A stretch of 64,000 nucleotides of DNA from Monarcha castaneiventris obscurior (lineage: Eukaryota > Chordata > Aves > Passeriformes > Monarchidae). The position numbers were made by a program, and so were the translations under genes. Positions 36,976-51,005 of the stretch are shown in pieces (the first letter of the stretch is position 1; each line of letters begins with the position of its first letter). The notes beneath the pieces are model-generated. The model saw nothing but the letters and a program-made list of their open reading frames with translations. It was not told the DNA's origin and did no database searches. Where the stretch lies: positions 15,646,210 to 15,710,209 of the forward strand of contig JAMPIT010000884.1 of NCBI GenBank assembly GCA_026261815.1, read 5' to 3'.

Positions 36976-37414
36976 TGATGCCTTCTCCAGCCACCTAGAA
37001 ACAGAGACTAGACAAGAGTAAGGGAATAAAGGTAGATATTTATTTGAAGGGCCTTCAAGGTACACCCTGGGGGAGCCAGAGGCTGCTTCCAAAATATGGA
37101 CCCCAAGATGGACCCCAGGTCACGAGTTCTTCACACTTATATAGGTTTGGTTCATTTGCATATCACAGTTAATTCTCCAATTAAAGCCCCAGTTTAATGA
37201 TGTCATTCCCTTCAGCTTGCTCCCCCCTTAGAGGCTTTGGTTTACACATTTTGGGCCTAGAAGAGCCTGGCTGTCCTTGAAGGCAAAGCCTGGAGAGGCT
37301 TTGTTGTGTCTGCCCAGCACGAGAGAGCAGGAATTCCAGGCTACAAGGAACTGCAGAGTTACACTCTAAGCAGTACAGAATTTGAAAATATAAAAGTTAA
37401 AACCTAAGGCATCA
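36976..37414 (-). mobile_element. Solo LTR copy B, 439 bp, sense to CALD1
   Basis: Same family as the LTR at 11987-12424 but reversed. On the minus strand it starts TGATGCCTTAGG (at 37414) and ends GAAGGCATCA (at 36976). Flanks are AGTG (36972-36975) and AGTA (37415-37418), a 4-bp duplication with one mismatch. Its signals look intact: octamer at 37154-37161, TATA box CCTATATAAG at 37136-37145, poly(A) signal at 37039-37044. A pyrimidine-rich run ends TTTCTAG/GTGG near the 3' end and resembles a splice acceptor. It is solo; no internal sequence is adjacent. It lies in the transcriptional orientation of CALD1, upstream of all exons in this window. Confidence 0.92.
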
Positions 37415-39737
37415 AGTATGAAGGATAATAATCAAAGCCCAGACTTGCAGGACTTCTGCTCACAGCCATCTAGGATAATACTTGCAGAGCCCACAAAACA
37501 GAAAGCTGCATACAGCTGCCAATAATGTAGATATAAGTTCTCTTCACCCCAACTGTTTCTGGCAATAGGTAATTTCAACAACAGGTTTTAGATGAGATTA
37601 TTAATGTTATTTTTAAAATATTGGAGGCATGCTGCTAAGGTAACTATTCACTTCAAGCTTGGCCACAAAAGCCAGAAGGAGCCACAATGTGGTAGGTGTG
37701 ATACAAACACAGATAATAGATGCATCTCTAGGCAAAACAGGCTCTGCCTTGATTTTACTGCTGAGAGGGCATGGGTGGGGGCCTCAGCCACAGCTCCTTA
37801 ACAGGCAGATCAGTGAACAACAGCAAACTCAGAGTGTGAATTGTTGGATCTATTCACCCGTGTGCCACCACATGCCAGCAGGAGCATCCACTGCCTAGCT
37901 CCAGTCTGAAGCTGGGGTCTGAGTCCAGGCTTTGGGCTTGATGCTTCTCTGCTGGGAGAGCTGATATAAATGTGTGCCCAGGCACACAGTTCTGGAAGGA
38001 GAAGAGCATTTCCTGCTGGGCCAATTTATGGAGACGTTCCTGTACCAAATCTCCTATCTTATGATACTCAGAATTTTACTGGTGAACAACATCCAAGCCC
38101 CGGTCAGGATCTCACTTCACAAACAACCCAATAAATTCAGCTTTCACAACCCATCCGAATTCCACCAAAGGCAGCAACTGTGCAACAGCTTGTGCCACTT
38201 GAACAGCTCAGAGGTATTCAAAATGCAAACTCGACCAGAAATACTCAGTCTGGACCTTTGTTATCCCTGAACTGAAACTGGATCCTCAGACCAGGACCCT
38301 GCTTCATGCAGGTTAATGATCAGTCATTTTTAATATCTGGCCCTGGCCCTTAGGTGTTTTAGAAGCAGCTTTCTTTCACTAGCTGCACAGGGATTACCAG
38401 CTAACCGGATGCTCCCAGGAACTTTTGGAGAGCAAACAGTGTCAGTTTATTTAATAACTTTCAAAGTGAAACTAAAATCTTGTCCAAATCATGTCTCTTC
38501 TGATTTAATTAAAACGCACCACACATACTGCACTGCTCTGTTAATCATTAACAAAGTTAATTCAAGACAGAAGATGAGTCTTTTCTTTCCTTCAAAAGCC
38601 TCCAGCCAGTGGAAAACTTCAAAAAAATTCCAAAAAAAGACCAGTACAGTATGATTTTTGTTAGAATGGTCAACACTTCAGTATGCTTTTTCCCTTTCTT
38701 CTGTATTTCTGATTCCTATAGGAATGCATGTTAAGAGAGAGGGGTTGGGTTTTTCTCTTGCTTGGCAAAATACCTTTCCCAAATTTTCTAAATATTGCCT
38801 GGTATTTGCGTCAATATGACAGTCATTGGGTTTGACAGGAATCAGATTGCTAAACCCACACAAAAATGCTTTGGAAATTAGGGGGCTAGTTATACATTCA
38901 ATTTCATTCAAATCCACTTTAGCAAGCTGGCAAGGAGTGGATCCAAACTGTCTCTGTTACCCCTCCACTCCGTGGTTCGGAGCAGAGGTTTCTTTGGCAC
39001 GTTAATCTCTACACTAACTCTGAGACTCAACTCCTGCTGTCTGATAAATCTCCTTAGCCCTCCTGTCCCAATCCATATGCAGTTTCCAAGATGACCTAGC
39101 AACACATCACACTTACTCTCCCTGTGCAGCAAGCCTTGCCAACTTCTTCCAGGGAGGAACCAAACAGGACATTAAACTGTGTTGGAAGTGTAACACTTTG
39201 TGGACTGTTCAAGAAACAGGATACATCTAACATCTCTTTTCCCAACAGTTCTCCTTTCCTGAAGGAGACCAAAACAAAACCACACACAAAAAAGGTTTCT
39301 TTGCTTTCTTCTTGTCTTAGGGAAATCTAAACACAAAATCTTCCAGTCTCATCTGTAAATTTTTTATCTAATGGGATTTCCCTCTTGAAAGCAACAAAGG
39401 GTAGAGGCTGAACACTTCCACAAGTCCTGTCGTATCAGATCAGGATGGCACTCCATCAAGGCTGGATTCTTTCCTCCAGCCATGGCTCACGCCTCCTGTT
39501 TTAGAGGAAAGCAGTGGGAAAAGAAAAAAATGCAAACCCCACTGCACCTGGCCCGTGGAGCAAAGTTGTCCCTGCAGAGCAGAATTCCTCTCTGCCCCCT
39601 GCAGGCAGGCAGCTGGGGCTCTGCCAGGTACAGGTGTTGCCCTCTGCACTGCAGGGGCTTTCAAAGGAAGAAAGAAGTGATTTATTGCATGGTAATAGAC
39701 ATAAAAGAGCGTCAAGAAATTAAAATTAAATCACCAT
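37415..39737 (-). other. CALD1 intron segment
   Basis: Sequence between LTR copy B and the CR1 tail. No exon, RNA gene or repeat is recognised. Confidence 0.5.
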
Positions 39738-39979
39738 AGCACAGGACAGAGTCTCAAGCTGCACCAGAGGAGGTTCAGGTTGGACGCTGGGAAGAATTTC
39801 TTCACAGAAAGGGTGATTAGACATCAGCATGGACTGCCCAGGGAGGTGATGGAGTCACCATCTCTGGAGGTGTGTAAGAAAAGACTGGATGCACCACAGT
39901 CTAGTTGACATGGTGGTGTTTGGTCATAAATTGCACTTGATCTCAGAGGTCTTTTCCAAATTAATTGATTCTGTGATAA
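39738..39979 (+). mobile_element. CR1 LINE 3' end, 5'-truncated
   Basis: Typical CR1 terminus. It contains AGGTTCAGGTTGGACGCTGG, TTTCTTCACAGAAAGGGT, ACTGCCCAGGGAGGTGATGG, AGTCACCATCTCTGGAGGTG and finally CTCAGAGGTCTTTTCC with a terminal TTGATTCTGTGAT. Only about 240 bp of the end of ORF2 and the 3' UTR remain, with no reading frame. It is antisense to CALD1. The 5' border is approximate. Confidence 0.93.
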
Positions 39980-40738
39980 ATGTTCAGTAATTGCATCACA
40001 GCGTGTACACCAGGGCATAATGATCTGAGGGCTTAAATTACTCCAGTGTCATAAAAGACACAACTGTATCTTTTCTCTGTTATTTCTCTGCACACCCAAG
40101 TGCTAACAATCATTTCTTCACTGAAGTACCTGGAACCTGTTACAATTTAGTAAAAACACCATGTGAACATCTCTTTTAGGCACTCCACATCTACTTCCTA
40201 GTTTCTCTTGGATAGTGGCTCTCTGGTCATACCTTACACCCTCAGGATAGGCCAGGTCTGAGCAAACTCTCAAGCCCATGATTTCTTCCCCTCTGTAGTG
40301 ACAGATGACAGCAGGAAAAGCAGCTGTGAGTGTTCACCAGTGTGTAAGGGAAACTGATGAATACTGAATTACTTTCTTCTCACGATCTATGAAACTGAAT
40401 AGCTTGACCACTCTCACAAGGATCAGCATCCCTGGACAATTCTCCTGGGTCTCTCCATGTCACCGCACAGTGTTCTTAGGGATTTGAGCTGCGTATGAAA
40501 ACAGACCTTTGCCAAACTTGCACGAGCCTGTAGGGGTTCTTGGTGTGCTGCAAGATGGTGAAGAAAGGGTCTTGTGGGAATCCAGAGCACAGAGAATATT
40601 CCTCTGCCTGTTTTGAAGGATTGAGCCTCCCTGGACAATGCTGGTTTTGACCTTTATCCATGGAGAAAACTGCCTACACTCTGGGAAGAACTAGAATCTA
40701 CATGGGTGTGAACTAGATAGTAGAATATTATGTAAGAA
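39980..40738 (-). other. CALD1 intron between CR1 tail and LTR
   Basis: No recognised element. The word TCCCTGGACAAT occurs at about 40429 and 40629 as a short direct repeat. Confidence 0.5.
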
Positions 40739-41170
40739 TGTCACAGGGTGAAGAATTTAGAGGTTTTAGGTTTGTTTATGTAGTAAATAGATAAATAGTG
40801 AGGTTTTCAAAATGGTGGATATTTACATCATTTTAGACATCGTGCTCCTTCTTCAAGACCTCCATTTTCTGCAGCAGAAGTAGCTTAGTATGATTGGGTA
40901 GAATTTGCCTCAGTTCCTGTCTGCGTTACAAGGTGATTTCCTGGACATTGGTGGAAAAGTAAAAATACCTGTCATTTCAAACTTGTATTGGGTAAAATGC
41001 CTTTAAAAGGGCTGCAAAATCTTGATACCAGGTCACTTGCAGCTTTTCTCTACTCTCCCTACATTCCTTGTACCCTTGTAGCTGATAAGAACTTAATAAA
41101 CAACCATCTAAGAGCAAAGAAGTCTGGAGGTCCAGTTCGTCTCCTCAGACTCCTGGCAAGGACTTTAACA
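40739..41170 (+). mobile_element. Solo LTR, about 430 bp, third family
   Basis: It begins TGTCACAGGGTGAAG and has the order of an LTR: a U3-like AT-rich part, a TATA-like TTTAAAAGG at 41002-41010, a poly(A) signal AATAAA at 41095-41100, then a short U5-like part ending near TTTAACA (41170) or TGGCA (41158). The sequence resembles a common songbird ERVL-type LTR that I recall. I could not find a clean target-site duplication, so the right border is uncertain. Orientation is antisense to CALD1. Confidence 0.7.
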
Positions 41171-44100
41171 AATCTCCCCCATCCAGGGATGTCTAATTAA
41201 GGCACAAACTGTGTCAGGTCTGAACATCAGCTGTTCTTCTGCCACTCAAAGAACAGGAAAATCCCCTTTGCCACCACTAAACATGAAAGCAGTCCTTGTC
41301 AGCTCTCACTGGCTGGGATGGGTTTGCTTTCTCTGTAATCTGCCCCTAACCAGCCCCTAGCCTCCCTTTCAACTCAGTTCCTCACAGAAAGATGGAAAAT
41401 CTGACAATAAATGGCTTAAGAGAAATGTAACCTTCCCCAAAACAGCTGACAGGCTTGTCTTCAAGGAGATTCAAATAAAATAGCTCTCAAAAGAGTCAGT
41501 AGCAGTCCAGTTTGCAGAGAGAAGTATCAACCACTAGCTACAAAGAAAAATAATTTTCTTTTTCAAATTCTTGAAGACCTTCCAGACCTGCCAAAAGCTG
41601 CAGCCTGAGTTTTAGAGCTGTGGCTATACTTTTGTGCCCTGATGATGTTTTGTGACCTGAGAGACAACTTCAGAGTGTCACTTTTTATGAATAAACCCCA
41701 TGGGATGGGAAGGATTCCAGGAACTCCTCCTACAGGGGCTCTTACAGGATTTAGAGGTTTGGGAGAGATTAAAGCATATGCAGTATTACAGATTTCCTCC
41801 TAAAATTAGCCAGTATAACAGGAACTTACCCTTCCAATCTAAACAACTTACATTCAGAAAGTGAATTTTCTATCATTCCAAAGCACAGGCAACTGAAGAC
41901 AAACCCATTCTTAGGGCATCACCTTTGCACTTGGAGAGCTTCTGACATTTCAGGGTTTCCATAGGAATAATTAGCAATATCTCACTAAAACAGCCACTAG
42001 ACATTTTAATTCACTAGAACCCTTCAAAACTACTAAAAACATATTTCAAATAAACATTTCAGAAATGTATGAAAGAAGTCAGAAGCATTTTCAGAAAGCT
42101 GGCAGGATTTCAAGCACTTCTAATATTTGAGAGCAATTTTTTTTTCTTTCAAGAAAGGTTTGCAGCTTTTTCCTCAGCACTCATTTATTTACACTGAAGC
42201 TGCTGTGAAATCCTGAGCTTAAGACTAAGAAAGGATTTCAGAACACAAAGAAAGTAGAAAAATCCCTTCACCTTGGAATGCCAAGGTAGGACCTAAGAGC
42301 AGGATGGAAGCGTTAAACCCTTTGTTTAATTTGAATTCGTTTTGGTCTGCCAACAAGTAAGCTAACAACTATTGATGGGATGTTCTGTGATTAAACTTAG
42401 CTCCTTTTTAACGCTGGAAATACACAGCTGGGAGAAACACTCGTGGCTGTGTGGGCTTCACCCAGTGAGCAATTCCCAGTGGAGATGTCACCCCTCACTC
42501 ATGGGAAGGGACCAGCAGCAGGTCCTGCCTCTCTGAACACCACCATGGACAAAGACTCCTGCACCACTTGATGCAATTTAAATTAACATCTACAACACCT
42601 GGGAACTTAGACAAAAACAGCTGGCCTAGACCAGTTCTGAACCCAGAGATCAGTAGATAGCAGATACTTCGGGAGTGTAAGAAACTGTACAGAAAGGAAA
42701 CGAGCGTAGTGTGATCCTTCACTGGTATTTTATTCCTATCAGCATTATTTAAAATGCATTCTTCTTAAATACAGTCTTTTTCCAAAACCCAACTTTGTCC
42801 ACACCCTTCCATTTGAATCCCAAACACATTTTTTAAAAGTGTACTTCTTAGAAACACAAAACCCAGACTATATACCTCTCAAATAACCCAATCAAATTAT
42901 GGGATGTTTTCTTTCTCCATTCTCCCTTATCAGGAGAAATATGAATAATAATATTCACTAGACAGGAGACTATTTTTATGTTTGCATTTTTATAATTTAC
43001 AAAAACAAAACAGGGACAATTTTTGAACCATTATAACCTTTTGTTATATTTTTTCCTCTAAAATCTTCCCTAAAAAAGACCTCTCATCTGTGATAAGATA
43101 TGACAAGCAGAATTTCAGGGGATACAAAATTCTTTAGAGAAAGTCAGGAGAAATTGATTCAACTGGGAAGATAAGCCCTGATCCTTAACTGTAACTTACT
43201 TACTCCTGATGCACATAACAAGGCTTAAGAGGTTAAACGTGGTTCTGAGAGGAGCACGGTGCGTTTTTGTTTTCAGAAACTCCACATTTAATTGAAACTA
43301 GAGATAAAGAAAATGATCCTTTGATGAACGAGGAGCGGGGTCTGGCTTTAGGCATTTTCTTATCAAGATGGACATGTTGAGAACCCACCCACCAACATAC
43401 CAGAAACCACAGTTGGCAAATGCTCCGAGCAAAGGCATTTCCTGCGCTCTGACTTTCTAGCTGAGGGCCAGATGCTTCACAATCCTTCCTTAAAAGCACA
43501 GCTAAAGGAGTGGGAGTTCAGAGCCTTGCCCAGTCTTGCATGGTGTATGGAAAGACCAAGCAGCATCCCAGCCATACACTCAACATCAAATAGGCCATAG
43601 TCTCTTCCCTGACTCTCAGTTCCCTCTCCTAGTGGAGACTGGGCCAAAGGACGATTTTTCCTACCCCATCACCTCCTAAGTTACAGTTTACAATCTAAAC
43701 CTGCTGAATTAAGTAGTAAATAATATGGTCCCCATCCATGTGATGTGCCAAAATATCACAAAGGAAGGAAGAGCAAACATTATTAAAAGGAGATGAACAG
43801 TAGCTGAAGCCTAAAAGAGAGGGGTGTGGTTTACTTCAACCTACAGCATACTCTACCTACACCACTTCCAATGAGTTCCTTTCAGCTTTCTCTATTATCT
43901 TGAATGTATAATAGAATAATTACTTATGTGAAATTCTCCGAAAGCACTTACCTCACTTAGAAGTGAAACACTTTCAAAAGTAGGAGTTTGTAAAAAGGTT
44001 TCCTGACCAAAAATTACCACAGAGATTCTGAAAGTTATAAAAAAGTATTCAGTTCCTACCCAAAAAAAAGCAACCAAAACAAGCACAGGCTGGTAATTTC

Positions 44101-47100
44101 AAGCCTGTAGATACTGAATAAAGAAGGGTAGCTTTCAGCCAGAGGTGAAGAACACAAAGCTCAAGTGCCATTTGTATGTGCAACTCTCAGACAGAGCAGA
44201 ACATATTGTACAGTGTGTCTGGCTAGAGATACAAGCAGCTCCTCTCATCCACAAGATCCGTGCTTACAATGGTAACAGGCATTGCATATAATCATATTAT
44301 TTTGCACATACAATCCATATTATTTTGTGTCAATCCTGGACATGACTGTCTACAAAAATCAAGCACAAAGCAAAGGAGAAAAACCTCTTACAGGGAGAAG
44401 ATACCTTCAGCATGCCAAAATGAGATTGCCAGAGCATCCCTAATTCTGCAGGCTTGGCCCTGTGGGTCACGGCCCTTTGCTACTTGATGACCCCAAATGC
44501 ATGCAGCATGATGGACTGGAAAAATCAGTAATAAGGGAAAATCACAGTTGCAGACATGGTTCCTCTATCCACTGTCTTCATATGGCTGTGTCATTTAGGG
44601 CAGTTCTTTTACACTTACCTCAAAGCAATAGCTTTTCTCCTATTGACTTTCAGATAGCTGGGATCAGAAAATAATGCATTTTAAACCATGCCAGAAAGAG
44701 ATCTAGAAACTAAATGGGGAACGCCTACCAAATTCTTCAACAATGTAATTAAACTTCAGGTAAGGAAACTAGGAACACTGCATAGAAAGAAAACTGATTT
44801 GTTCCCATCTTTAGAATTCATCTAAACACCAAGATCTTCTTCTCTACATATGTTTACAACCAAGCAGAGGATTTTAAGGGAACTGCCTGAAATGAAGAGG
44901 TCACTTAACCATTACTTAAGTGTGTTCAGTTGTGGGAATTGTGCCACTGAACCAGGATTAAAAGAGACAGCACCAAGGTCTAAACACTAAGCATAATCTC
45001 TGCTACCTTATGCTGAGTCACTCCACTTGCTTTTGCGTAAGAGGCTTAGAGAGGTCATGTAAATTAAGAAAACGTCCATTATTTAATGTGATTTTAAACA
45101 TTTCTTGATATTCTGCTTTATCTTTCTTCATTTATGACTAGATTGCTCACAAACACAGGTGGGAATAGAGGCTGCTTGACTGAATCAACACCAATCACCA
45201 GCTACTGTGACTATATGCAGTGTGGTTCTTCCCCAGAGGTCAGCTGGATAACAGCATTTCCAATCCAACTCTCCACAAAGGCACAATAATTTCGGGTGCC
45301 ATGCCTTGTTTCTACATGTTTACTACTACTACACCTGACCAGAGCCCCCTTCAAGGAAAACATAACCTAGTGCAGCTAAAAAGCAAACGAATGATAAATC
45401 TCACAGTTTCACACACTGCGTTTGTTTGGACCACTTAGCAGCCGAATAAATCTATGGCACAAAAAGACTGGGACACATTTTGTCCCAGTGAGTCCCAGAG
45501 CTCGTGTGTAAAGCCCGCTGCCCACTCTGCAAACTCAGACTGAGGTCTAAGAATAGGAGCCAGGTTTCTCTGGCTCTTGGCATTTGTGGCAGGAAGAGCA
45601 ATGATGGCAGCTGCTGCAAAAGAAAGCAGAGGGATGGCCCCACCATCCACAAATGTGCATCAGCTCAAATGATACCAGCAATGGGATGGCTGAGAGCAGT
45701 CCCAGGTGGATCAAGTTCTTCTGCTTTGGGTGATAGACGTTCCCACCTTCCCAAGTGCTAGCCCGAAAACACACACAAAGAATTTTATTAATTCTGTAAC
45801 TTCCCTTTATTCCAACAAATACAGCAGTTTCTCTCAGTCTGTTTTAAGAAGGTGTTACTGATGGTGTAGAGCACCAGTGAAGACAGTCACTCCAGTCTGG
45901 TCTGTATTCCACACCAAGAGATGTCAGATCCCCTTGCAGGTAAGAGGTGTTCGTCTGTGGGTCTATTTAAGCCTGTTTACACCAAATGTGCTCCTCTATT
46001 TATCCAGGCAACCAGGTGCAGTCCACATTCCCAGCACATGACTGCCACCTCCAAATGATATTCACCGAAACAAACATCCCCTGGTGTTTCTTATTTTCCC
46101 TGAAGAAGATTGACAAATGTCCCCAAAGTAAATATGGTGAGAAGTGAACCCAAACCTGGGATCAAACTGCCCTCTTGTATCTGCAGAGGAAAGAAAATGA
46201 TCCTTTCCTCTTCCTGCTTTGGCTCTTTTATTCTTTTTAGCTAAAGTATTAGGCAGGCAAACAGAGCAGGTTATGATGGACAGGCAAATATTATTATTCC
46301 ATTATTGGTTTTTGCCCTATACTGATCTTGGCTCCAGTCATATTATAGCTATGTTAAAAAAAAAAAAAAAAAAGGAAACGAGTTAAACAAGGATTCTTTA
46401 AGTACTAGCAAAACATTTGGATTCAGGCTCTCGTTCATGCACTTTAAAACCATTATTTTAAAAAATGTTTATGCAGCAGGGGCATTTCTCCTACACATAA
46501 AAATTCTTGAAAAACAAGAAAAGGAAATTAATGCTTCCTTGGAAATTAACCACTGTTGGCACAGTCTTGGGTCTCTTACTGTGATAGTCTATGGTGCCCT
46601 TACCTTTGTCCATATTTACAAGATCCTGTATTCATTTTGAAGTTCAGATTTGAATATTTTTACTGTTGTCAAGCACTTTTTCAAAACAATTTTTAAATTG
46701 CCATCAAATTACATGGAACACTACAAACAAATATAGCCATCCCTACCATATTTTCAGAATTCAAGTCAGACTTTTAAGGAATTTGCAATGTCTCACCAAG
46801 GCCCTAGGATGACACAGTCAGGCATCACTTGGATACAGACCAGTTAGCAAAATGTCCTGTTCTGGCAGTGTTTTTACTCTCTAGCAATCTCCACCCACTG
46901 CACAGCACACTGTCACCTTGCTGCATGACAGGGAAGTCTCCCCACACCTCAGGTGACTTCTGGCACACCTGTGCAGTACCAGAAATCATCTGCCCTCCAT
47001 ACTTTCATTGGTGGAATTAAACGGGGCCTGTTTTGATGCAAACATGCTGAGCTGACTAAAACTTGGGTCTAATCCTGTGCAGATTTCCTGCAGAAATGCA

Positions 47101-50100
47101 AGGGGGCACTTCTGAACCATCTAGGCTGCAACACAACAAAGCTCTGCAAAACTTCCTTAAATCCTGCTGACAGCAATAAGTGTATACAAGTCCGAGTGCT
47201 GTAGCCCACAGAGATGGATTAGAAGCCACTGCATAAATTTTGAAGGCATCCTTACCCAGGGAAAACGTGGCAATGATATTGGTATTTCATGACACACTGC
47301 AGTCCAAGGAGGCACAAATCAACTTCTGCTATTAAAGTGCTGGTATTTTTACAACAGCCAAAGCCTCAATCTGGACTAGCAACAGCAATGAAAGACTTTT
47401 AGCAGACTTCTAGACTGTGCTGGCAGTGGGAGCACAAAGGACTGCAGAGATAACCACTCAAGCTATTACAGCTCATCCTGAAGAGATAACACTATCCAAG
47501 GAAAGGAGTCCTCCTTGCTCTTGCCCATAGAGACCAGGCACAGAAGGATGTCTGCAGCACAAATTCTTACCACACAAGTGTTGTACCAACCATCAGCAAG
47601 TCTAATTGCCCTTAAAGACTTTTAACAAAAGGTTTGGTCAAGCAGTGGCTATGTTTCAGCAGTGCCTATGTGTCTGCTGAAGTCACCTTTGGCAAGGAGC
47701 TTTGCTAGACAGCTCCTGACAAAGATCAAGCCAAATTCAATCTTAGTGCAGCTTCACTGATGACAGGGCCCCCAGGCAGACACATCCTGTGTTTACTTCA
47801 TGAGGGGAGCCCATAAGCAGCGAGTGGACACGGCTCTTTGTTTACAATAAACTTTTCAGTACTGAGGGCTTAGTTGTACTTTCATGTCAGAAGACACTTG
47901 AAGAGGAGATCCCTTTGGCAACAAGTTCTTCTTTCAGTGAAATTTGCACCAAATTTCTTGTCCTGACATTCTCTGAAAATTATCACATAGGGCCTCCCAA
48001 TTTTCAGACCAAATATATCCCCAGCAGTCTGGGATAGAGGAAAAAGAATATCAGAAATAGAAAAATATGAATGAAGAAAATGCCACAAGTTTTACAGCTG
48101 GTCAGCTTCCCCCTGGGTCCCCATCCCTCCACCCACAGTGAAACCACCAAAGGCACATTAAAGCTTCTCCTCTGACATGAATAGCTGCTGTGAGGATGAC
48201 TGTGAACTGGAGATGGAGGACTGTGGTGCTGAGAAGAGAGCAGGGAGGACGTAGAGGGAACCCAAGGAATAATAACACCAAACATCTCTGGGAAGACCCT
48301 GTACGTCTATAAACATGCTGATTTTTAATCATATGACACTTTGGATTCAAGCTACTTAGTGTGCATACAACAGCAATATCAAAAAATTCTGTAGTTTCAA
48401 TATTTTTCTTTCCTTAGGCTCTGTGAGAAGAAGCCCAAAGGCCAAAGTACTTCTACCTCACAACTAAAAAATTTAGGATACTAAGCAGCCCAATGCAATG
48501 GGCCTAAAAATGGCGTCATCTTTCATGGATCAAGTCTCATGAATTATGTGTGCAGTAGCAAAATCCTGCAAAAAAAACTCCTGCCAGGGCATTTTCATTT
48601 CCATGACCACAGTCCTACTAAGCGAGGCAGATTCTGTTATGACTACTGTGACCTTGAATATTATATAACTACAGTCTGGGAGAGATTTTATTGTTGAAAA
48701 AAGCTTCATGAAAAAAAAAATATTAAGCTACTAATGGTCATGACAGAAGGGAGAAATTTGATCCAGTCATATTCTAGACAACAGAGAAAGAAGAAAAATA
48801 CTAAGACTGAATAAAGCCACAGTTTCATCAGATAAGAAAGGCAAGGTAACTGTGAAAGAAATCATTTGCCTACAGCCCATAAACTGGGAATGTAAGAAAC
48901 TTGGAGGTCTGCAGCCAGGTTTTAGTGGACTCATCACCCCTGGCACCCTTGCAAGCTAACTCAGCAAAGCCACCTCTGAGTGGAGGCTATGGCACATGCA
49001 GAAAACTTCCACTCAGGACACACCCTGCTGGCTTTGGCTTGGGAGCCAAGACATCACTGTGGCTGCAATCCATCACCTTTCTTCCTCCTGACCTCCAATG
49101 GTTTCTGGCCTCCCTGCTGGAATAACACCACCAGTCCTGACTCTGCAGTAAGGCGCAACAGCAAGTCCTGCTTCCATCTGGTTGTTGCTTTTTCTCCTGG
49201 ATTTTGCCTGCAGGATTTCCCCCAGAGTAGCTGAGCTTACTGAGTATTTCCTATTGTAGAACTTCCTAGGGTTCTTATCCAGGTGGGTTCTTGATGGATT
49301 TCAGCAAAGACCTTCCAAGACTACAGAAATCTGCCTTTGGGCAGAAGGTCCCAGCCCTTTTGCTGGTCTGCTTGGCACAGGCCACAGCTTCCCTAGCACG
49401 GTGTATCTGAGCACTCAGCCTCTCTCCACTCACCTAGCACCTTTCTCTAACATTTACATAGCGTGGAAGGTCACATTTTCTGTTTAATAACCTCTGATCT
49501 TCAGGAAAACAACATTACAGATAGGAAATTAAGCCCTGATCTTTGTGATCATGACATTGCTCACTCAGCAGGCCAAATCAAGGTGCAGTCTGCAACGAAG
49601 GTTTTTTTTAATTTTCCTGTCCTCGCAACTCCTTTTCTTTAACCATTAGCACAGCAAATGAGCTGTGTGGCCACCAGCCCTTGCCTCCAGCACAGCGGCA
49701 TTTCAAAACTACAGGGTATGTGTGCACATCTGCCTACATATTTATGTGGCAAACACAAATAAAATAGACAAATTAACAGTTAACACTAGCTGTCAAAAAC
49801 ACAAATACAATCCCCATGAAGTCAACAGCACTGTTTTACAAACAAGGGCAGGTAGGTTACAAGACACAAATCCTTATCAAATGTGCAGAGAAAGAGAGGC
49901 TTGAAATATCTTTCATCTTACAAAACACCATCCCCTCATACAGGCTAAAAGTTGCTGCAGGGCTGCTGGCAGTAGCAGGGAGCTTGGGTGAGGTTTTCAA
50001 GAGCACAGAGATTGTCTTCTGTGCAGCCCCATGAGATCAAAAGAGATTTCAAAGGCAAATCTCACGAGGTGTTGAAGTATCTTTTAAAACCTAACTCTAT

Positions 50101-51005
50101 GTACAGGACATATCTCACCAATTTTTTGCTGTCAAATAATCCTTCATACTGACAATATAGGCTTCCCCTGTCTAGAAGCTACCTAATTCCCATTAATTGT
50201 TAGGCTTTGCATGTGGCAGTCTCTTTTAAGACTAAAAAGAATCGTGAGAAAATAAAAAAGGTCTGACTACATTGCATCACAGGTAAACAGTGAACTTCTC
50301 TCAAAGGCTGCACTTTAAACTGTGTCAAATTATACCTGCTTTCAGTCTGGCCCACAGCCTACACCTCACTCTCAACTTAACACATATTTGATGGTTTTGT
50401 AGATTGAAATTGTATTTGGGCTTGTGTAAGAACAAGCTTTGCTGTGGACAATATTTTTAAGTTATGAGTATAGTTCAGCATAATGCATTTATTTTTTTTC
50501 TGGTCCAGCATTAACTTAAGTATTGGTACAAGTAGCAGCTCTCACAAACGTGCCAAAAAAAAGTGCAATACTTTCTGTGGGAGTATAAAATAGATTGGCC
50601 ACTGCTACTCTAACAAGCACACAAGTTCCATGGGCGAGAGAAATAAAGTGCTCATTCATTACCCAGTTTACGGCGACAGCCTGGTGAGATATCTCGTTTA
50701 CATTCTGACAGCCCCATGAAATGAACTGAATTCCCACACAGTCACAGAAGGCCAAAGTTAGCATTTTCCTTTAAAAAAAAATAATAAACTCAAGTCTGCC
50801 TCTGGAGCGGATTGGCTGTAACCTTGAACCTTAAAGGAAATAAGAGGGAGAAAGAGCGAGCAAGGCACACATCATGAGAGGGGGTGGGGAAAAGCTAATG
50901 GCACTGGGAATGGAAAATGTGGGCATTAAAAGAATTTCCTATTCTAAACAATGTGCAAAGTTAAAAATATCTTCTCCTGAGATTATCCTCAGCATAAATA
51001 CTCAA
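41171..51005 (-). other. CALD1 intron segment
   Basis: Unique-looking AT-rich intron. An A18-20 run lies at about 46354-46373. No exon, RNA gene or mobile element is recognised. Open frames are under 100 codons and scattered over all frames. Confidence 0.5.
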
